Origin: an uncultured Oscillospiraceae bacterium
Lineage (GTDB): Bacteria; Bacillota; Clostridia; Oscillospirales; Ruminococcaceae
Length of the DNA stretch: 49,758 bases
Direction of reading: 5' to 3'
Assembly (NCBI GenBank): GCA_910587465.1
Contig: CAJUMS010000011.1
Location: 1-49,758, forward strand
Below the pieces are notes generated by a model that was not told the origin of the DNA, did not search any database, and saw only the letters and a list, made by a program, of their open reading frames with translations. Every line of letters starts with the position of its first letter. Position 1 is the first letter of the stretch. Below, piece after piece: positions 1 through 7,449 of the stretch. The position numbers were made by a program, and so were the translations under genes.

Positions 1-100
1 AATTGACAAAAAAATATCATTTTGTTTGTTGATTATCACCAACAATTGTTCTTTGTTTTTGGATATTATTTTTTAAAGATACGAATTTGCTCCAAAACTA

Positions 101-129
101 TTGACTATTTTGAGTTTAAATGCTATATT
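101..129 (+). promoter_or_regulatory. sigma-A-type promoter of the small peptide gene
   Basis: TTGACT at 101-106 and TATATT at 124-129 with a 17-nt spacer, in an AT-rich stretch. It lies about 75 nt ahead of the ATG at 205. The rest of 1-204 is AT-rich and holds no other gene that I can support. Confidence 0.6.
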
Positions 130-204
130 ATAGGTGTGAGGCGAAACTATATAAAAATACAAAGCCTCCATGTAGAACAGACATATAAGAAAGGGGTAAC
201 TATT

Positions 205-348
205 ATGGAAAACAACGAGATCATTTTTGAGGAAGAGCAGGACAACCGTTTCGAGAATGTAACGATCTCCGATGAATACAAGGGAAATATGGATATGGAC
301 GACGAAAACCCGTGGTTCCTTGTAGCGGCTAACACAGGCGTTGCATAA
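205..348 (+). CDS. orphan 47-residue acidic small protein
   Basis: Family not recognised. The ATG at 205 follows a clear AAAGGGG ribosome site (190-196); a longer frame opening at 22 would start upstream of the promoter and is rejected. The product has two parts: residues 1-34 are strongly acidic (13 Asp/Glu against one Arg and one Lys), while the last 13 residues (NPWFLVAANTGVA) are uncharged and mostly hydrophobic. There is no Cys, signal peptide or membrane segment. The gene has its own promoter and a strong terminator 15 nt after the stop, so it is a single-gene transcript. An acidic leader with a neutral C-terminal core resembles precursors of peptide signals or modified peptides, but no processing enzyme is visible in the short stretch to the left edge. 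Function unknown; that it is a real gene is fairly likely. Confidence 0.6.
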   Translation: MENNEIIFEEEQDNRFENVTISDEYKGNMDMDDENPWFLVAANTGVA

Positions 349-362
349 AAACGGAATACAAT

Positions 363-396
363 AACAAGGGCTGTGCAGACGCGCAGCCCTTGTTTT
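363..396 (+). terminator. Rho-independent terminator of the small peptide gene
   Basis: 14-bp stem with one G-U pair (arms 363-376 and 381-394, 4-nt loop AGAC), ending in a TTTT run at 393-396. It begins 15 nt after the peptide gene's stop. Confidence 0.85.
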
Positions 397-400
397 GCTT

Positions 401-457
401 GTAGCTTTAGCCCCAAAAACCACCGGCTCAGCCGGTGGTTTTTGGGGCTAAAGCTAC
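401..457. repeat. 57-nt perfect palindrome (REP/MITE-like element)
   Basis: Arms 401-428 and 430-457 are exact reverse complements over 28 bp, around a single central C at 429. The core is ACCACCGGCT-C-AGCCGGTGGT. It sits between two ordinary terminators of convergent genes, so it is not needed as a terminator. Dispersed palindromes of this kind in Firmicutes are often tied to IS200/IS605-type transposition; that link is inference. No second copy was seen in the window. Confidence 0.8.
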
Positions 458-463
458 AATAAA

Positions 464-498
464 AATATGGTGTCAGGCCGTCTGCCTGACACCATATT
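464..498 (-). terminator. Rho-independent terminator of the hydCBA operon
   Basis: 15-bp perfect stem (464-478 / 484-498) with loop 479-483. Read on the minus strand, the stem is followed by a T run (461-465 complement). It lies 22 nt past the hydA stop. Confidence 0.85.
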
Positions 499-519
499 GG
501 TTTTAAAATGCTAAAACGA

Positions 520-2259
520 TTATCTGTACAGCTTCTGAGCTTTGTAGCTCGTGTGAAGTACCTCGTGTGCCTTATGGGAGTTGGGCTCGCCGAAGAACTC
601 GTCGTAAACCGCCTTGACGTCGGGGTTCTCGTGCGAGCAGCGCATCTTGTTCGCACTGTCGATATCGTACAGCACCTTTGCGCGATCCGCTCTGATATCG
701 GTAAAGTTCTTTACCGATGCGGGAAGAATGATTTGTCCGCCGCCGTTTACGCAGCCGCCCGGGCAAGCCATGATCTCAATGAAGTGATACTCAGCCTCGC
801 CTGCCTTGACTTTCTTCAGCAAAGCTTTAGCGTTCGCAAGACCGCTTACGACAGCGACCTTGACCTCCTTGCCGCCAACATTGTAAGTAGCCTCCTTTAT
901 GCCCTCTACGCCGCGGACGTCTTTGAATTCGATGGGAGAATCTGCCTTTTCACCGGTAAGCTTCCATACTGCGGTACGCAGAGCAGCCTCCATAACACCG
1001 CCCGTCGCGCCAAAGATAACAGCCGCGCCGGTACCAGTGCCGAGCGGAGAATCACACTCCTCGTCGGGCAGATCGTTGAACATAATGCCTGCCTTCTTGA
1101 TAAGACGGGACAGCTCGCGCGTTGTGATCGTGATATCAAGATCGGGAATACCCGCCGCAGACTGATCGTCACGGTTGATCTCGTACTTCTTAGCGGTACA
1201 AGGCATTACGGAAACACTTACGATATCCTCGGGGTTCTTGCCGAGCTTCTGAGCGTAGTAGGTCTTTACTACCGCGCCGAACATCTGCTGCGGCGACTTG
1301 CAGGTGGACAGATTGGGGATAAACTCGGGGAAGTAGTTCTCGCAGTAGCGGATCCATCCCGGCGAGCAGGAGGTGATCATCGGCAGAGTACCGCTGTTCT
1401 GTACACGGTCAAGGAACTCGTGAGCCTCCTCCATGATCGTAAGGTCGGCGGAGAAATTGGTATCGAATACCTTATCAAAACCAAGTCTGCGCATAGCCGC
1501 GATCATCTTGCCCTCAACGTTTGTGCCGACGGGCAGATCAAACGCCTCACCAAGCGATGCGCGTACAGCGGGAGCCGCCTGTACAACAACAAACTTCTCG
1601 GGATCGGCAATAGCATCGAGAACCTTCTGAGTGTCGTCCTTTTCGGTGAGCGCGCCGGTAGGACAAGCTACGATACACTGACCGCAGGATACGCACGCGG
1701 TATCCGCCAGAGCCATATCGAACGGAGATGCAATCTGAGTAGCAAATCCACGCTCGTTAGCACCGATAACGCCGATACCCTGAGTAACTCCGCAGGCTGC
1801 CACACAACGGCGGCAAAGAATGCATTTGGAGTTATCGCGGGTCATATGCATAGCGCTGTCGTCGATATCAACGGCAGGGTTCTCGCCCTCAAATCTGTTC
1901 TCCTCGACGCCGTATTCGTTACACAGTTCCTGAAGCTCGCAAGAGCCGCTTCTTACGCACGACAGGCATTCTTTCTTGTGGTTGGAGAGGATAAGCTCCA
2001 GAGTAGTCTTGCGGCTTTCGATGACCTTGGGAGTGTTTGTAAACACCTCCATGCCCTCGTTTACGGGGTAAACGCAGGAAGCGACAAGGCTTCTCGCGCC
2101 CTTTACCTCAACAACGCAGATACGGCAAGCGCCGATAGCGTTAATGTCTTTAAGATAACACAGCGTAGGGATCTTGATACCCGCTGTTCTCGCTGCCTCA
2201 AGGATCGTGCTGCCCTCGGGAACGGAATAATCCACGCCGTTAATTTTAATATTAACCAT
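520..2259 (-). CDS. hydA: [FeFe] hydrogenase catalytic subunit HydA (multimeric, NAD(P)-linked type)
   Basis: 579 residues; catalyses H2 formation at the H-cluster. Domains in order: N-terminal [2Fe-2S] with Cys34, 45, 48 and 62; NuoG-like His/Cys site (His94, Cys98, 101, 107); two [4Fe-4S] ferredoxin sites (Cys146/149/152/156 and Cys189/192/195/199); then the H-domain with all three signatures: L1 TSCSPGW (Cys298), L2 MPCTAKK (Cys354) and L3 MACPGGC (Cys499 and Cys503); and a C-terminal small-subunit domain. With the NuoF- and NuoE-like partners upstream, this matches trimeric hydrogenases that oxidise NADH and reduced ferredoxin together to make H2. It is the last gene of hydC-hydB-hydA, 20 nt after hydB. 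The maturases HydE, HydF and HydG are not in the window. Confidence 0.96.
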   Translation of the reverse strand: MVNIKINGVDYSVPEGSTILEAARTAGIKIPTLCYLKDINAIGACRICVVEVKGARSLVASCVYPVNEGMEVFTNTPKVIESRKTTLELILSNHKKECLSCVRSGSCELQELCNEYGVEENRFEGENPAVDIDDSAMHMTRDNSKCILCRRCVAACGVTQGIGVIGANERGFATQIASPFDMALADTACVSCGQCIVACPTGALTEKDDTQKVLDAIADPEKFVVVQAAPAVRASLGEAFDLPVGTNVEGKMIAAMRRLGFDKVFDTNFSADLTIMEEAHEFLDRVQNSGTLPMITSCSPGWIRYCENYFPEFIPNLSTCKSPQQMFGAVVKTYYAQKLGKNPEDIVSVSVMPCTAKKYEINRDDQSAAGIPDLDITITTRELSRLIKKAGIMFNDLPDEECDSPLGTGTGAAVIFGATGGVMEAALRTAVWKLTGEKADSPIEFKDVRGVEGIKEATYNVGGKEVKVAVVSGLANAKALLKKVKAGEAEYHFIEIMACPGGCVNGGGQIILPASVKNFTDIRADRAKVLYDIDSANKMRCSHENPDVKAVYDEFFGEPNSHKAHEVLHTSYKAQKLYR

Positions 2260-2279
2260 AACTTTTTACTCCTTTCCGG

Positions 2280-4154
2280 TTAGGCCTTCTCAATTGCGCC
2301 GAACTTACAGTTGGACGCGCAGACACCGCACTTGATACATTTGTTGGTGTCGATAGTGAACGGATTTCTCAGCTCGCCGCTGATAGCGCCAACTGGGCAT
2401 TTCTTCGCGCAAAGCGAACAGCCCTTGCACTTCGCGGGATCGATTTTGTACGCGAGCAGACTCTTGCAGACACCCGCGGGACACTTCTTGTCCTGAACGT
2501 GAGCAATGTACTCGTCCTTGAAGTAACGCAGAGTGGACAATACGGGATTGGGCGCGGTCTGACCGAGTCCGCACAGCGCGTTGTCCTTGATATAATAGCA
2601 GAGTTTTTCGAGCTTTTCGAGATCATCCATAGTAGCCTTGCCCTCGGTGATCTTGGTGAGAATTTCGTACATTCTCTTTGTACCTATACGGCAGGGTGTA
2701 CACTTGCCGCAGCTCTCGTCAACGGTGAATTCGAGGAAGAACTTGGCGATATCTACCATACAGTTGTCCTCGTCCATTACGATAAGTCCGCCAGATCCCA
2801 TCATGGAACCGATCGCGATAAGGTTATCGTAGTCGATCGGGATATCCAGATGCTGGGGAGGAATGCAGCCTCCCGAAGGTCCGCCTGTCTGAGCAGCCTT
2901 GAATTTCTTGCCGTTCGGGATACCGCCGCCGATCTCTTCAATAACGGTGCGCAGCGTTGTACCCATAGGAACCTCTACCAGACCCGTATTGTGGATCTTT
3001 CCGCCGAGCGCGAATACCTTAGTACCCTTGGATTTCTCTGTACCCATAGCTGCAAACCACTCGGGACCGTTGAGGATAATCTGACAAACGTTAGCATATG
3101 TTTCAACGTTATTAAGAATGGTGGGCTTGCCGAACAGACCCTTTACGGCAGGGAACGGAGGACGGCATCTCGGCTCGCCGCGGTTGCCCTCTATGGAGGT
3201 CATCAGTGCGGTCTCCTCACCGCAGACGAACGCGCCCGCGCCAAGTCTCAGACCGAGGTGGAATTTGAAACCCGTGCCGAAGATGTTGTCGCCGAGCATT
3301 CCGGCTTCTTCCGCCTGCTTGATAGCGATCTCAAGACGCTCAACGGCGATCGGGTATTCCGCGCGGACGTAGATATAGCCTTGATTTGCACCTATAGCAT
3401 AACCCGCGATAGCCATAGCCTCAATAACGCTGTGGGGGTCGCCCTCGAGTACGGAACGATCCATGAACGCTCCGGGGTCGCCCTCGTCGGCGTTGCAGCA
3501 AACATATTTCTGTTCGTTTACGGAAGCCTTTGCGAATTGCCATTTTCTTCCCGTCGGGAAGCCCGCGCCGCCGCGTCCTCTCAGACCGGACGCCAACAGG
3601 CAGTTGATAACGTCGTCCTGCGACATTGAAGTAAGTACCTTATGCAGTGCCTGGTAACCGTCGCGCGCTATGTACTCCTCGATATGCTCGGGGGAGATAA
3701 GTCCGCAGTTGCGGAGCGCCACACGGTGCTGCTTTGCGTAGAAAGCGGTATCGTTCAGCGACTTGATGGTGTCGCCCTCAACGGTTTCCGCGTAGAGATA
3801 CTTCTTTACTGGAATACCGTCCTTGAGGTGACTTGAAACGATCTCGGGGATATGATCGACTTCCATTTTGGAGTAGAACGTTCCCTCGGGATATACGATC
3901 ATAATAGGACCCAGTGCGCACAGACCGAAACAGCCTGTTTTGATGATGTTTACCTTGTCCTTAAGACCGTTGCGCTCGATCTCTTCCTCGAGCTTTTTGA
4001 TGATATTCATAGAGCCCGACGACGTACAGCCCGTACCGCCGCAGACCAGGACGTCCTTAACGCCGCTGTCCTTGCCTTCAACGCGGATGTTTACAACCTC
4101 CGCCGCCGCGGCTTTGATAGCGTTAAGCTCGTCTATTGTTTTGATCACATTCAT
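2280..4154 (-). CDS. hydB: NADH- and FMN-binding hydrogenase subunit HydB (NuoF-like)
   Basis: 624 residues. Order of domains: N-terminal thioredoxin-like [2Fe-2S] (Cys38, 43, 75, 79); NuoF core with the FMN/NADH glycine-rich loop GRGGAGFPTGRKW near residues 193-205; a [4Fe-4S] site SCGKCTPCR (Cys482/485/488 with Cys528); and a C-terminal double ferredoxin (Cys576/579/582/586 and Cys606/609/612/616). In the family this subunit exchanges electrons with NADH and is where bifurcation with ferredoxin is thought to occur. The length is typical of bifurcating HydB, and longer than respiratory NuoF because of the added N- and C-terminal iron-sulfur domains. An AAAGGA ribosome site lies ahead of the ATG. 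Gaps are 59 nt to hydC and 20 nt to hydA, consistent with one transcript. Confidence 0.95.
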   Translation of the reverse strand: MNVIKTIDELNAIKAAAAEVVNIRVEGKDSGVKDVLVCGGTGCTSSGSMNIIKKLEEEIERNGLKDKVNIIKTGCFGLCALGPIMIVYPEGTFYSKMEVDHIPEIVSSHLKDGIPVKKYLYAETVEGDTIKSLNDTAFYAKQHRVALRNCGLISPEHIEEYIARDGYQALHKVLTSMSQDDVINCLLASGLRGRGGAGFPTGRKWQFAKASVNEQKYVCCNADEGDPGAFMDRSVLEGDPHSVIEAMAIAGYAIGANQGYIYVRAEYPIAVERLEIAIKQAEEAGMLGDNIFGTGFKFHLGLRLGAGAFVCGEETALMTSIEGNRGEPRCRPPFPAVKGLFGKPTILNNVETYANVCQIILNGPEWFAAMGTEKSKGTKVFALGGKIHNTGLVEVPMGTTLRTVIEEIGGGIPNGKKFKAAQTGGPSGGCIPPQHLDIPIDYDNLIAIGSMMGSGGLIVMDEDNCMVDIAKFFLEFTVDESCGKCTPCRIGTKRMYEILTKITEGKATMDDLEKLEKLCYYIKDNALCGLGQTAPNPVLSTLRYFKDEYIAHVQDKKCPAGVCKSLLAYKIDPAKCKGCSLCAKKCPVGAISGELRNPFTIDTNKCIKCGVCASNCKFGAIEKA

Positions 4155-4213
4155 CTTAAAGATTTCCTTTCTTTAAATCGGAATTCTATGTACCTAACAG
4201 TACTTAATTATGC

Positions 4214-4708
4214 TTAATTGTATTTTTCGAGTATCTTATCAACGTCGTCAACGGTAAGTCTGCCGTAAACATCCTCATTGACGGTGAGTACGGGAGCAAG
4301 TCCGCACGCGCCTATACAGCGGCACGCGTCCAGAGAGAACTTTCCGTCGGGAGTGATCTCGCCGCTTCCGATACCGAGTTTTTCCTGAAGCTTGTTGAAG
4401 ATATCGCCCGAACCCTTTACATAGCAAGCCGTTCCCAGACATACGGAAATTTTGTACTGACCCTTCGGATTAATGGAGAACTGCGCGTAGAAAGTAACGA
4501 CGCCGTAAACCTTTTCCAACGGGATATCCATCGCGTCCGCGATCATGCTCTGCACCTCGATGGGAAGGTAGCCGTAAATGTCCTGAGCCTTCTGAAGAAT
4601 AGGCATCAGCGCACCGGGATCGTCCTTGTGCTCGGCAATGACTGCCTTCAGACGCTCCTCCTGCTCGGGCGTTCCCGAAAAGGGAACAGCGCTCTTTTTA
4701 AAAGCCAT
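4214..4708 (-). CDS. hydC: NuoE-like [2Fe-2S] hydrogenase subunit HydC
   Basis: 164 residues: an N-terminal helical part (about 1-80), then a thioredoxin-like fold with the four [2Fe-2S] ligands Cys90, Cys95, Cys131 and Cys135 (contexts CLGTAC and CRCIGAC). This is the usual length and layout of the NuoE family, which passes electrons next to the NuoF-like subunit. It is first in the operon; the ATG follows a strong AGGAGG site. The next gene, hydB, starts 59 nt after its stop. Confidence 0.94.
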   Translation of the reverse strand: MAFKKSAVPFSGTPEQEERLKAVIAEHKDDPGALMPILQKAQDIYGYLPIEVQSMIADAMDIPLEKVYGVVTFYAQFSINPKGQYKISVCLGTACYVKGSGDIFNKLQEKLGIGSGEITPDGKFSLDACRCIGACGLAPVLTVNEDVYGRLTVDDVDKILEKYN

Positions 4709-4820
4709 GTTATAGCCTCCTTGAATAATTTTACCGCACAGTGCCGCTTACGGCAATTTGGCGGAATTGTACAATCTCTATCGCTATAATATTTATGCGC
4801 GACATGATATATCACTATGT

Positions 4821-4849
4821 ATTATAACATATATTCAACAAAAAATCTA
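4821..4849 (-). promoter_or_regulatory. candidate promoter of hydCBA
   Basis: On the minus strand a perfect TATAAT (complement of 4821-4826) has only a weak -35 (TAGATT, complement of 4844-4849) at 17 nt. It lies about 110 nt upstream of hydC. A poor -35 is compatible with activator dependence, but that is inference. This is part of the 361-nt gene-free stretch 4709-5069. Confidence 0.4.
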
Positions 4850-4948
4850 TAAAAAAGACTTGGTTTGAGAATTATTTCATTGTAGAATTTTTAACAAGCT
4901 TTTTGTTGATTATTCACAAATATTGTCGGATTTTAGGTTTTTTAAATG

Positions 4949-4964
4949 GTTAGTTTTAACTAAC
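4949..4964. promoter_or_regulatory. 16-bp palindrome, candidate operator
   Basis: GTTAGTT-TT-AACTAAC: 7-bp perfect arms with a 2-nt centre. It lies between the divergent hydC and YcxB-like genes, about 50 nt upstream of the -35 of the latter. Dyads of this size are typical for dimeric repressors. The cognate regulator is unknown. Confidence 0.4.
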
Positions 4965-5011
4965 TTAACATCTGTTACATAGGTTTCATAAGTTTAGTAT
5001 TTCTTTTGCGT

Positions 5012-5039
5012 TTGACTTTTTGCGGTAATATGGTAAAAT
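5012..5039 (+). promoter_or_regulatory. sigma-A-type promoter of the YcxB-like gene
   Basis: TTGACT (5012-5017), 16-nt spacer, TAAAAT (5034-5039), about 30 nt upstream of the ATG at 5070. A GAGGAG ribosome site lies between. Confidence 0.65.
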
Positions 5040-5069
5040 TGAATCATTAAATAAACTGAGGAGCAAAAT

Positions 5070-5600
5070 ATGATTGTAAACCAAACAATATTCACCGAAA
5101 ATGACCTTGAATTTTCAGCGAAACACAGCCGTAAAGAGCCGCGTATCACTTTCTCGATCTGTTTTGTCGCGTTTTGCGGTGTACTTCTTTTGATTCTCGG
5201 CGGTGCAACGCTGTACAGAGCGGTATCTTCGGGCGTCGATGTCAATGTTGTCATAGTAACGGGAGCGTTCGTTATGGGAGTGCTGTTTATCTGCTGGAGC
5301 ATATTTTTTAATAAGCTCTCGGTCATGAAGTCGATAAAATTGCCGAGCGTAAAAGCTCCCCGAACGTATGAGTTTTTGGACGACTGCGTTCTGTGCAGAC
5401 TTTCGCTTAATGGCATTAACAGCGAGGAGCATTACGCGTATTCAATAATGGATAAATACTTTGAACAGAACAACGCGATCTACATAAGGCTAAACGTCGA
5501 TAACCGCCAAAGGTTTCTCGTCGTGCATAACGGTTCGTATTCGGAGGGCTCAGCCGAGGATTTGAAAGTCCTTCTGGAGAGCCGCGGGGTTCATAAATAG
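5070..5600 (+). CDS. YcxB-like two-helix membrane protein
   Basis: 176 residues. Two hydrophobic segments (about 27-48 and 60-80) form a hairpin in the membrane. They are followed by a soluble C-terminal part with alternating strands and a conserved-looking Y..I..Y pattern near 122-128, as in the YcxB-like C-terminal domain. These proteins are common in Firmicutes and have no established function. The gene has its own promoter and ribosome site, and the next gene has a separate strong promoter just after its stop, so it is probably transcribed alone. The family call rests on size, topology and the C-terminal pattern only. Confidence 0.6.
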   Translation: MIVNQTIFTENDLEFSAKHSRKEPRITFSICFVAFCGVLLLILGGATLYRAVSSGVDVNVVIVTGAFVMGVLFICWSIFFNKLSVMKSIKLPSVKAPRTYEFLDDCVLCRLSLNGINSEEHYAYSIMDKYFEQNNAIYIRLNVDNRQRFLVVHNGSYSEGSAEDLKVLLESRGVHK

Positions 5601-5607
5601 TTCTTTC

Positions 5608-5637
5608 TTGACATTTTCCGGAGAGTTATGTTATAAT
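5608..5637 (+). promoter_or_regulatory. consensus sigma-A promoter of the toroid-protein gene
   Basis: Perfect TTGACA (5608-5613) and perfect TATAAT (5632-5637) with an 18-nt spacer, in the 67-nt gap between two plus-strand genes. The downstream frame can be read back to a TTG at 5608, but that codon lies inside the -35, so it is not the start. Confidence 0.85.
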
Positions 5638-5667
5638 ACTTTTAAAAAGTTGAAGGGAAAAGCGGTT

Positions 5668-6609
5668 ATGAAGTGTCTGACAAAAAAGCAGTTTGAAAAA
5701 GCAAGGGAATTTATGTACGGCTATGCGCAGGATATAGATTTTGCTATGTTTCAATATTATTTTGAGAATAAGCCTCAAGAGCAAGTCATAGAAGTTCTTG
5801 AAAAATACCAAAATGAGGACGGCGGTTTCGGAACGCTCGATTACGATTTTTGTTTTTCAAAATCCTGTCTGAAACAGACGGAGAGCGCGTGCAGGTATAT
5901 TTTCGCGCTTGATGTTCCCGAAACACATTTTATGATACACAAGCTTATGAAATACATTGTCGAAAACTACAATATGGAAACGGGAGAATGGGATAATCTT
6001 ATTGTTTCGGAGGTAAATGATTTTCCGCATGCTTGGTGGTGGGAGTATGAGGATAAGGAGAAAGCCTTACCTAAGAATTATGACGAACTGATAGCGAACT
6101 ATAACCCCAACACCAATTCGGCGTTGGCGGGAATGGTTATGAAATACAGACGGTATGTACCCGAGGAGCTTGCGGAATATATCAAAAAGGTCGTTACGGA
6201 TAAAATAATGCGTAGCGATAGCTATTTCCAATACGGTATGATGTCCGACCTTTATTTTGTCAACGCCTTGTCGGATGAAAACCTTAAAAGCGAGTTGCTT
6301 AAAAAGCTTATGGGTGACGGTAAGTTGTTCGATCTGCTCGACGAGGGCTGGGGAACGGAGCGCGCTCATAAGGCTTGTATCTGGATAAACTCACCAAATC
6401 ACCCTTACTTTGCAATGTACAAAAACGAGGTTGACGACAATCATACAAAGCTGATTGAGGCGCAGAATGAGGACGGCAGTTGGTCTCCGAACTGGAAATG
6501 GGGCACAGACGAAGTCTGGAAAGACGTTGAACGGCGGCACAAGGGACTTATGACCTGCAATTTTTTGTGGAGCTTATTTAAATTTGGTCGTATTGAAAGC
6601 GATAAGTAA
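5668..6609 (+). CDS. prenyltransferase/squalene-cyclase-repeat-like (alpha/alpha toroid) protein
   Basis: 313 residues from the ATG at 5668, chosen because GAAGGGA (5652-5658) precedes it and the promoter ends at 5637. Two QW-like repeat motifs are visible: YQNEDGGFG near residue 50 and QNEDGSWSPNW near residue 280. These are typical of terpene-cyclase and prenyltransferase toroid folds, and the protein is rich in Trp and Tyr. It is about half the length of a squalene-hopene cyclase, and I do not see the DXDD catalytic motif, so cyclase activity should not be assumed. No signal peptide or membrane segment is visible, so it is probably cytoplasmic. The next gene downstream is convergent and a shared terminator separates them. 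Substrate unknown. Confidence 0.6.
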   Translation: MKCLTKKQFEKAREFMYGYAQDIDFAMFQYYFENKPQEQVIEVLEKYQNEDGGFGTLDYDFCFSKSCLKQTESACRYIFALDVPETHFMIHKLMKYIVENYNMETGEWDNLIVSEVNDFPHAWWWEYEDKEKALPKNYDELIANYNPNTNSALAGMVMKYRRYVPEELAEYIKKVVTDKIMRSDSYFQYGMMSDLYFVNALSDENLKSELLKKLMGDGKLFDLLDEGWGTERAHKACIWINSPNHPYFAMYKNEVDDNHTKLIEAQNEDGSWSPNWKWGTDEVWKDVERRHKGLMTCNFLWSLFKFGRIESDK

Positions 6610-6611
6610 AT

Positions 6612-6647
6612 ATTAAAAGCCCGTTGAGCTTATCACGGGCTTTTAAT
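6612..6647. terminator. bidirectional terminator between toroid gene and trpA
   Basis: 13-bp perfect stem (6612-6624 / 6635-6647) with a 10-nt loop. A and T tracts on both sides let it work for both converging transcripts. Confidence 0.85.
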
Positions 6648-6672
6648 ATTTTGGAGAATAATAACGTTGTGG

Positions 6673-7449
6673 TCAGCGCACCTCGTCGGTCATGGACTTG
6701 ACATACTTATAAATCTCGTCCGCGGCATTCTCACCGTACTTCTCGATTATCCGCACTATCGCCGAACCGACTATAACGCCGTCCGCGAGCTTGGACATCT
6801 TCGCCGCCTGCTCGGGCGTGGAGATACCGAAACCGATAGCCGCGGGAACGTGCGCGTATTTCTTGACGCTCTCCATAATGGACGCGAGGTCGGTCTTGAT
6901 CTCGCTGCGCACGCCCGTTACACCAAGCGAGGAAACTATGTACAGAAAGCCCTCCGCGCTCTCGGCAATGGACTTTATGCGCTCCTCGGAGGTAGGCGCT
7001 ATCATTGAGATTATCGCAATGCCATGCGACTTGGCGATATCATCAGCCTCGCGCTTTTCCTCGAACGGCATATCGGGGCATATAAGTCCGTCAACGCCTA
7101 TCTCGGCGCACTTCACGAAAAATCTATCATATCCGTACTTGAACACGGGGTTAAGATAGGTCATAAACACCAGCGGAATATCGGTTTTCGCGCGGACTCT
7201 TGCGGCAAGCTCAAACGCCTTGTCGGTTGTCATTCCCGCTTTGAGTGCACGCACGTCCGCGTTTTGAATTACAGGACCTTCCGCTATCGGGTCTGAAAAC
7301 GGTATGCCTATCTCGATAAGGTCCGCGCCCGCCTTTACCATTGCCATAATATTGTTGAACGAGCTTTCATAGGTGGGGTCGCCCGCTGTCAGAAAGCCGA
7401 TAAACGCTTTTTTGTTAGTGAAAGCGCTTTGTATTCTTGAATTATTCAT
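6673..7449 (-). CDS. trpA: tryptophan synthase alpha chain
   Basis: 258 residues, full length. Cleaves indole-3-glycerol phosphate to indole, which is channelled to TrpB in the alpha2-beta2 complex. Seen: the catalytic Glu in LIEIGIPFSDP (Glu46, equivalent to E. coli Glu49) and the phosphate-binding GFGIS and GSAIV loops near the C-terminus. Odd point: the second catalytic acid, Asp60 in E. coli (ADGP), is Glu57 here (AEGP). I believe this variant occurs in other Clostridia, so it is probably functional. The start lies 8 nt inside the 3' end of trpB, with a GGGGGAT ribosome site. Last gene of the trp operon. Confidence 0.96.
   Translation of the reverse strand: MNNSRIQSAFTNKKAFIGFLTAGDPTYESSFNNIMAMVKAGADLIEIGIPFSDPIAEGPVIQNADVRALKAGMTTDKAFELAARVRAKTDIPLVFMTYLNPVFKYGYDRFFVKCAEIGVDGLICPDMPFEEKREADDIAKSHGIAIISMIAPTSEERIKSIAESAEGFLYIVSSLGVTGVRSEIKTDLASIMESVKKYAHVPAAIGFGISTPEQAAKMSKLADGVIVGSAIVRIIEKYGENAADEIYKYVKSMTDEVR

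Noticed and set aside
22..204. Longer N-terminus for the small peptide gene
   Set aside because: It would begin upstream of the promoter at 101-129; the ATG at 205 has the ribosome site.
508..2283. 591-codon open frame antisense to hydA
   Set aside because: It lies exactly over hydA on the other strand, has no ribosome site and no recognisable domain, while hydA has every hydrogenase motif.
2499..3629. 376-codon plus-strand frame over hydB
   Set aside because: Shadow of hydB caused by codon bias; no motif or ribosome site.
4893..4907. Possible Rex (redox) operator upstream of hydC
   Set aside because: The site is AACAA-N5-TTGTT, the reverse arrangement of the Rex consensus TTGTTAA-N4-TTAACAA.
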